A stretch of DNA of 64,000 nt from JABCPO02 sp963542845 (lineage in GTDB: Bacteria; Bacillota; Clostridia; TANB77; CAG-508): contig CAUTZA010000001.1 in assembly GCA_963542845.1 (NCBI GenBank), positions 62,001-126,000 of the forward strand, in the 5' to 3' direction. Of the stretch, positions 60,129-64,000 are shown piece after piece. Numbering within the stretch: position 1 is the stretch's first letter; each line of letters opens with the position of its first letter. Under the pieces are notes generated by a model that did not search any database, was not told the DNA's origin, and was given only the letters and a program-made list of their open reading frames with translations. A program made the translations under genes and the position numbers.

Positions 60129-61730
60129 ATGAAAATACTTGCAGTGATACCCGCAAGAGCAGGATCAAAAGGAATACCGAATAAAAATATAAGAATAATA
60201 AATGGAAATCCATTAATATATTATTCAATTAAAAATGCTATGAATTCGAAATATATAACAGATATAGTAGTTACTACAGATTCAGAACACGTAAAAATGA
60301 TAGCAAAACAAATGAAGGTAAATGTAAAAGAAAGAGATACTAAATTATGTGGAGATGATGTAACACTCGATTCTGTAATTTATGATGCAATACCGAAAGA
60401 AGAAAAATGGGATTATATAGTTACAATGCAACCTACATCACCAACATTAAAAGTAGAAACATTAGACAATGCAATAGAATATGCAATAGATAATAAATTA
60501 GATACAGTAATATCAGCTATAAATGAACCACATCTATCTTGGAAAGAAGAAAATGGTAAAAAAGTTCCAAATTATAAAGAAAGATTAAATAGACAATACT
60601 TGCCAGCAAATTATATGGAAACAGGTGCATTTGTTATAGCGAAAGCAAATATAGTTACAGCAAAAACAAGAATAGGTAAAAAAGTAGATGTATATGAGGT
60701 GTCAAAAGAAGAATCAATAGATATTGATAATTTTGAACAATTATACTTAATAGAAAAAATATTAAAAAAAGAAAAAGTAGCAATATATGTTAATGGAAAT
60801 AATAAAAGAGGCGTAGGGCATATATATAGAGCACTTGAAATTGCAGATGAATTTTATGTGAAACCAGATATATATTTTGATAGTAATCAAACAGATAAAA
60901 AAATATTTGGAACAACAACACATAAATTAATACCAGTACATGGAATAGCAGAATTATTTGAAAAATGCAAAAAAGAAAAATATACAATATTTATAAATGA
61001 TATATTAACAACATCAATAGACTATATGATAGGTTTAAGAACAGTATTACCAGATGCTAAAATAGTTAATTTTGAAGATGATGGAGAAGGAATATTAAAA
61101 GCAGATTTAGTATTTAACGCATTATATAGCAAAACAGACTTAAAACATGTTTATGCAGGAGAAAAATACTATATATCAGCAAAAACATTTATGTTCTACA
61201 ATCCTATAGAAATAAAAGAAAAAGTTAAAAATGTGTTTATATCATTCGGGGGAGCAGATCCACAAAATTATTCAGATAGATTATTAAAAATAATATCAAA
61301 AGATGAATATAATAAATATAATTTCTGTATTGTATTAGGAAGAGCAAAATACAATGTAGAAAAACTATTAGAATATAATAAATATAAGAATATAGAAGTA
61401 TTATATGATATATCTAATATGCCAGAATTAATGAGTAAATGTGATATAGGAGTTACATCTAGAGGAAGAACAGGATATGAGCTTGCAATGCTCGGAATAC
61501 CATCAATAGCAATGGCACAAAATCACAGGGAAGAAAAACATGGGTTCGTATGTGACGAAAATGGATTTAATTATATAGGACTTAATCCATCAGATGAAGT
61601 GATAGAAGCAAACTTAAGAATGTATTTAACAATGAGTAAAGAAAAAAGGGAAGAATATCAAAAAGAATTATTAAGCCATGATTTAAGGAATGGAAGAAAA
61701 AGAGTTATGGACTTAATACATAGAATATGA
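60129..61730 (+). CDS. Fused CMP-nonulosonate cytidylyltransferase and PseG-like domain
   Basis: 533 residues in two domains. Residues 1-220 are a CMP-sialic-acid-type synthetase (VIPARAGSKGIPNKNIR, VVTTDSEHV, MQPTSPTL). Residues 220-533 resemble PseG/SpsG GT-B-like hydrolases (NKRGVGHIYRALEIAD, FISFGGADPQNYSDRLLKI, SRGRTGYELAMLGIPSIAMAQ). The fusion suggests an enzyme that removes UDP from an intermediate and later activates the finished nonulosonic acid. CTC GGA inside the second domain is in phase and normal. It starts directly after the previous stop. Confidence 0.85.
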   Translation: MKILAVIPARAGSKGIPNKNIRIINGNPLIYYSIKNAMNSKYITDIVVTTDSEHVKMIAKQMKVNVKERDTKLCGDDVTLDSVIYDAIPKEEKWDYIVTMQPTSPTLKVETLDNAIEYAIDNKLDTVISAINEPHLSWKEENGKKVPNYKERLNRQYLPANYMETGAFVIAKANIVTAKTRIGKKVDVYEVSKEESIDIDNFEQLYLIEKILKKEKVAIYVNGNNKRGVGHIYRALEIADEFYVKPDIYFDSNQTDKKIFGTTTHKLIPVHGIAELFEKCKKEKYTIFINDILTTSIDYMIGLRTVLPDAKIVNFEDDGEGILKADLVFNALYSKTDLKHVYAGEKYYISAKTFMFYNPIEIKEKVKNVFISFGGADPQNYSDRLLKIISKDEYNKYNFCIVLGRAKYNVEKLLEYNKYKNIEVLYDISNMPELMSKCDIGVTSRGRTGYELAMLGIPSIAMAQNHREEKHGFVCDENGFNYIGLNPSDEVIEANLRMYLTMSKEKREEYQKELLSHDLRNGRKRVMDLIHRI

Positions 61731-61760
61731 TATAATTTTTGTATAGAAACGGGGGTAAAA

Positions 61761-62804
61761 ATGAAGAAAAATAAACCATATTTAATAGCTGAAATAGGAG
61801 TTAACTTTTATGATACAGCAAAAGCTTTAGGAATAACACCTTTAGAAGCTGCAAAAAAATATATAGATGGAGCAAAAGAAGCGGGGATAGACTGTGCTAA
61901 GTTTCAATCATATAAAGCAAAAACAATAGTTTCAAAAAATTCACCAGCATATTGGGATACAACAAAAGAACCAACTAAAACGCAATATGAATTATTTTTA
62001 AAACATGATGGATTTAATGAAGCAGACTACAGAGAATTATGCGAATATACACATTCAAAAGGAATGGATTTTACATCAACTCCATTTGACTATGAATCAG
62101 CAGATTACCTATACGAATTAGTAGATTTTTACAAGGTTTCATCATCAGACTTATCTAATTTACCATTTATAAAACATATAGCATTAAAAGGAAAACCAAT
62201 GGTAATATCAGTAGGAGCGGCATATTTATCAGAAGTTGATGAAGCTATAAGAACTATAAAAGAAGCAGGAAATAATGATATAACAATATTACATTGTGTA
62301 TTATCATACCCAACAGCACCTGAAAATGCTAACTTAAGAATAATTGAAACTTTAAAGAAAACATTCCCGGATGTTAAAGTTGGATTTAGTGATCATGTTG
62401 CACCAGATGAAACAATGATGACACTAGCAACAGCATATTTAATGGGAGCAGAAGTTATAGAAAAACACTTCACATTAGATAAAACATTAAAAGGAAACGA
62501 TCACTACCATTCAGGAGATATTGAAGACTTTAAAAAAGCAATAAATAACTTTAAATGGATAGATTCAGTTTTAGGAAGTGGAGAAAAAACAGTTTTAGAA
62601 TGTGAACAAGTTCCAAGAAGAGAAGCAAGAAGATCATTAGTTTTAACTAGAGATATAAAAGAAGGCGAAATTATAAACAAAGAAGATTTAATGCCAAAAA
62701 GACCAGGAACAGGTATATCACCTAAATTTGCTGATATAGTAATAGGAAGAAAAGCTAAAAAAGATTTAGAAGAAGATACTATATTAACATGGGATATGAT
62801 ATAA
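61761..62804 (+). CDS. NeuB-family nonulosonic acid synthase
   Basis: Condenses phosphoenolpyruvate with a six-carbon amino sugar to form a sialic, legionaminic or pseudaminic-type acid; 347 residues. The TIM barrel carries IAEIGVNF, AKFQSYKA, FTSTPFD and GFSDHV, then EKHFTLDKTLKG. The C-terminal SAF domain follows (RRSLVLTRDIKEGEII, KRPGTGISP). A gggggt binding site precedes the ATG. It completes the capsule operon. Which acid is made cannot be told without the missing upstream enzymes. Confidence 0.9.
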   Translation: MKKNKPYLIAEIGVNFYDTAKALGITPLEAAKKYIDGAKEAGIDCAKFQSYKAKTIVSKNSPAYWDTTKEPTKTQYELFLKHDGFNEADYRELCEYTHSKGMDFTSTPFDYESADYLYELVDFYKVSSSDLSNLPFIKHIALKGKPMVISVGAAYLSEVDEAIRTIKEAGNNDITILHCVLSYPTAPENANLRIIETLKKTFPDVKVGFSDHVAPDETMMTLATAYLMGAEVIEKHFTLDKTLKGNDHYHSGDIEDFKKAINNFKWIDSVLGSGEKTVLECEQVPRREARRSLVLTRDIKEGEIINKEDLMPKRPGTGISPKFADIVIGRKAKKDLEEDTILTWDMI

Positions 62805-62830
62805 TTTTTAAATGAAAATAATATATAAAC

Positions 62831-62878
62831 GATTAAAAGTCTAGAAGCTAAAACAAAAGCTGTTTAGACTTTTAATCA
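62831..62878 (+). repeat. Long inverted repeat after the capsule operon
   Basis: gattaaaagtcta and tagacttttaatc, with aagct / agctg inside, form a hairpin of about 18 pairs with small bulges. It probably acts as a terminator although the trailing sequence (atatat) is not a T run. Confidence 0.55.
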
Positions 62879-62903
62879 TATATATAAGCAAAGGAGATAA
62901 AAA

Positions 62904-63404
62904 ATAAGATTTAATAATAAAAAAGAAAAAATAACAAAATTAATATTAGTAATACTAGGATGTATAACTATATTTTGTTTCTCAGAATTTTCAGCAATGG
63001 ATTCAAGCAAACAAAGCAAAGGATTAACATATAATGTAATAAAACTTTTAAATGGAAATAAGTTAAGTGAAAGAGAGCTAGAAAAGCTAACAAAAAAAAT
63101 AAATCCATTAATAAGAAAAATAGCACATTTTAGTATATATATGATACTTGCAATATTCACATATATGTTTATAGAAGAATTGAATATTAAAAGTAAGAGT
63201 GAAAAAGAAAGATTAAGAACAAATATATTATATACATGTATATTTTGCATTATATATGCAGTATTTGACGAGATACATCAAATATATGTACCAGGAAGAA
63301 CAGGGAAGGTAATTGATGTTATAATAGATACCCTAGGTTCATGTATGGGAATAGCAATATTATTGCTAAATAATTTTATAAAAAAAGGCTGCAAAAAGCC
63401 TTGA
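62904..63404 (+). CDS. VanZ-like family membrane protein, apparent ATA start
   Basis: A VanZ-like protein: N-terminal helix KLILVILGCITIFCFSEFSAMDS, FLIRKIAHFSIY-like segment (PLIRKIAHFSIYMILAI) and DEIHQIYVPGRTGKVIDVIIDTLG, the family's signature. No ATG, GTG or TTG exists before the first helix. The frame is open from ATA at 62904, seven bases after a perfect aaggag, preceded by an in-frame TAA. I propose AUA as the start, giving 166 residues. An ATG at 62997 would remove the first helix. VanZ itself concerns teicoplanin resistance, but most family members are of unknown function. Confidence 0.75.
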   Translation: MRFNNKKEKITKLILVILGCITIFCFSEFSAMDSSKQSKGLTYNVIKLLNGNKLSERELEKLTKKINPLIRKIAHFSIYMILAIFTYMFIEELNIKSKSEKERLRTNILYTCIFCIIYAVFDEIHQIYVPGRTGKVIDVIIDTLGSCMGIAILLLNNFIKKGCKKP

Positions 63405-63409
63405 TTTCA

Positions 63410-63438
63410 TTGACACAAAAGAAGGTATATGGTATTAT
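63410..63438 (+). promoter_or_regulatory. Promoter for rpmG-secE
   Basis: TTGACA, 17 bases and TATTAT: a consensus -35 with a near-consensus -10, leading to a roughly 100-base leader before L33. The leader contains two near-copies of tgatacaa / tgtatcaa that may pair. Confidence 0.65.
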
Positions 63439-63547
63439 ATAATAGCATGTAAAATGCACACATCGTTTTATGATACAAGATGCTTCTAAAATGTATCAAA
63501 ACCTTTAGCATAGGTAAAAATGCTATATTCAAATGGAGGTGTAAAGA

Positions 63548-63712
63548 ATGGCAGCAAAAGGACCAAGAGAAAACATAACATTAGAATGTACTGAATGTAA
63601 ACGTAGAAACTACATTACAAGTAAAAACAAAAGACATAACACAGAAAGATTAGAAATAGTTAAATTTTGTAAATACTGTAATAAGAGAACAGTACATAAA
63701 GAAACAAAATAG
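63548..63712 (+). CDS. rpmG: 50S ribosomal protein L33 (bL33)
   Basis: 54 residues starting MAAKGPRENITLECTECKRRNY and containing FCKYCNKRTVHKETK. Four cysteines in two pairs (CTEC and CKYC) form the zinc-binding version of L33. A ggaggtg site precedes the ATG. It lies immediately before secE, a common arrangement. Confidence 0.97.
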   Translation: MAAKGPRENITLECTECKRRNYITSKNKRHNTERLEIVKFCKYCNKRTVHKETK

Positions 63713-63735
63713 CTAGTAGGCCTTAGGAGGGAAAG

Positions 63736-64000
63736 ATGGCTAAAAAGAAAAATGACAAAAAAGCAATAGAAAAAAACAAATCAGATGTTGCAAATATAGG
63801 AAATGAACTTAAAAAAGTATCATGGCCAAAAGCAAGTGAATTATCAAAAGCAACAGCATCAGTTGTTTTCTTAGTAGTAATTGTAGCTTTAATAATATTT
63901 TTATCTGACTCATTATTTTCTTTAGGACTTAAAAAAATAACTCAACCTATAATTGAAAAACAAAAGAAAGAACAAAATATAGGAACTGAAAGTACTACAA
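63736..64000 (+). CDS. secE: Preprotein translocase subunit SecE (partial, cut by window end)
   Basis: The first 88 codons of SecE, the clamp subunit of the Sec translocon. A lysine-rich N-terminus is followed by NELKKVSWPKASELSKAT, the conserved amphipathic motif, and one transmembrane helix SVVFLVVIVALIIFL. The frame is still open at the edge, with an extended hydrophilic tail. A taggaggg site precedes the ATG. NusG is expected next. Confidence 0.93.
   Translation, partial: MAKKKNDKKAIEKNKSDVANIGNELKKVSWPKASELSKATASVVFLVVIVALIIFLSDSLFSLGLKKITQPIIEKQKKEQNIGTESTT

Overview
This window is a chromosomal segment of a very AT-rich, Gram-positive bacterium, most likely an uncultivated gut-type member of the Clostridia. 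The clues are the ribosomal operon order, PASTA-domain kinase, sortase, SepF/DivIVA, a CpsABCD-type capsule cassette, and many proteins with the clostridial 'KKGITLLALVITI' prepilin-like N-terminus. I count 59 protein genes, 58 on the plus strand. I see no rRNA, tRNA, CRISPR array or insertion sequence.

The outstanding signal is a decoding anomaly. Twenty-five of the 59 genes are interrupted by an in-frame CGG triplet, 41 times in all. In each case the correct protein resumes if the C is skipped and the following GGA (37 sites), GGC (2) or GGT (2) is read as glycine. The glycines recovered are family-invariant in many places: P-loops of a KAP ATPase and MiaA, the GPGSFTG motif of TsaB, the DAACGQL end of RlmN, the active-site loop of a Lon-like protease. 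I found no case where a conserved gene uses CGG as ordinary arginine, while CGA, CGC and CGT occur normally, and strings such as ATC GGA are read normally. CGGN therefore behaves as a four-base glycine codon, or as an obligatory +1 shift at an unassigned CGG. An ordinary gene caller would fragment or truncate all 25 genes. I annotate them here as single joined genes and give the position of the skipped C.

Layout. 1-8.6 kb: end of the S10/spc/alpha ribosomal cluster (L6, L18, S5, L15, SecY, Adk, Map, IF-1, L36, S13, S11, S4, RpoA, L17; no L30). 8.7-16.1 kb: four tandem paralogues with a prepilin-like N-terminus, a central domain and a ladder of about 25-residue leucine-rich repeats, followed by two small membrane proteins. 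17-30 kb: radical SAM/B12 protein, UDG-like protein, AspS, CYTH protein, KAP ATPase, sortase, metallophosphoesterase, RlmN, PP2C phosphatase and PASTA kinase. 30-44 kb: a prepilin-like Ig protein, TsaB, Lon-like protease, a coiled-coil protein, MutL, MiaA, a HlyD-like protein, SepF and DivIVA. 43.8-51 kb: four more prepilin/LRR paralogues, one on the minus strand. 51-62.8 kb: a capsule or surface-polysaccharide operon (LCP protein, CpsB, CpsC, CpsD, initiating sugar transferase, glycosyltransferase, polymerase, flippase, DUF115-like protein, a fused CMP-nonulosonate synthetase/PseG-like protein and NeuB). 62.9-64 kb: a VanZ-like protein, L33 and the start of SecE.

Functionally the window combines housekeeping translation genes, cell-surface display (prepilin-LRR proteins, sortase, capsule containing a sialic-acid-like sugar) and envelope signalling (PP2C/PrkC, CpsB/CpsD). 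Three of the genes carrying CGGN sites (miaA, tsaB, rlmN) modify tRNA near the anticodon or the ribosome, and so could themselves influence how these sites are decoded.
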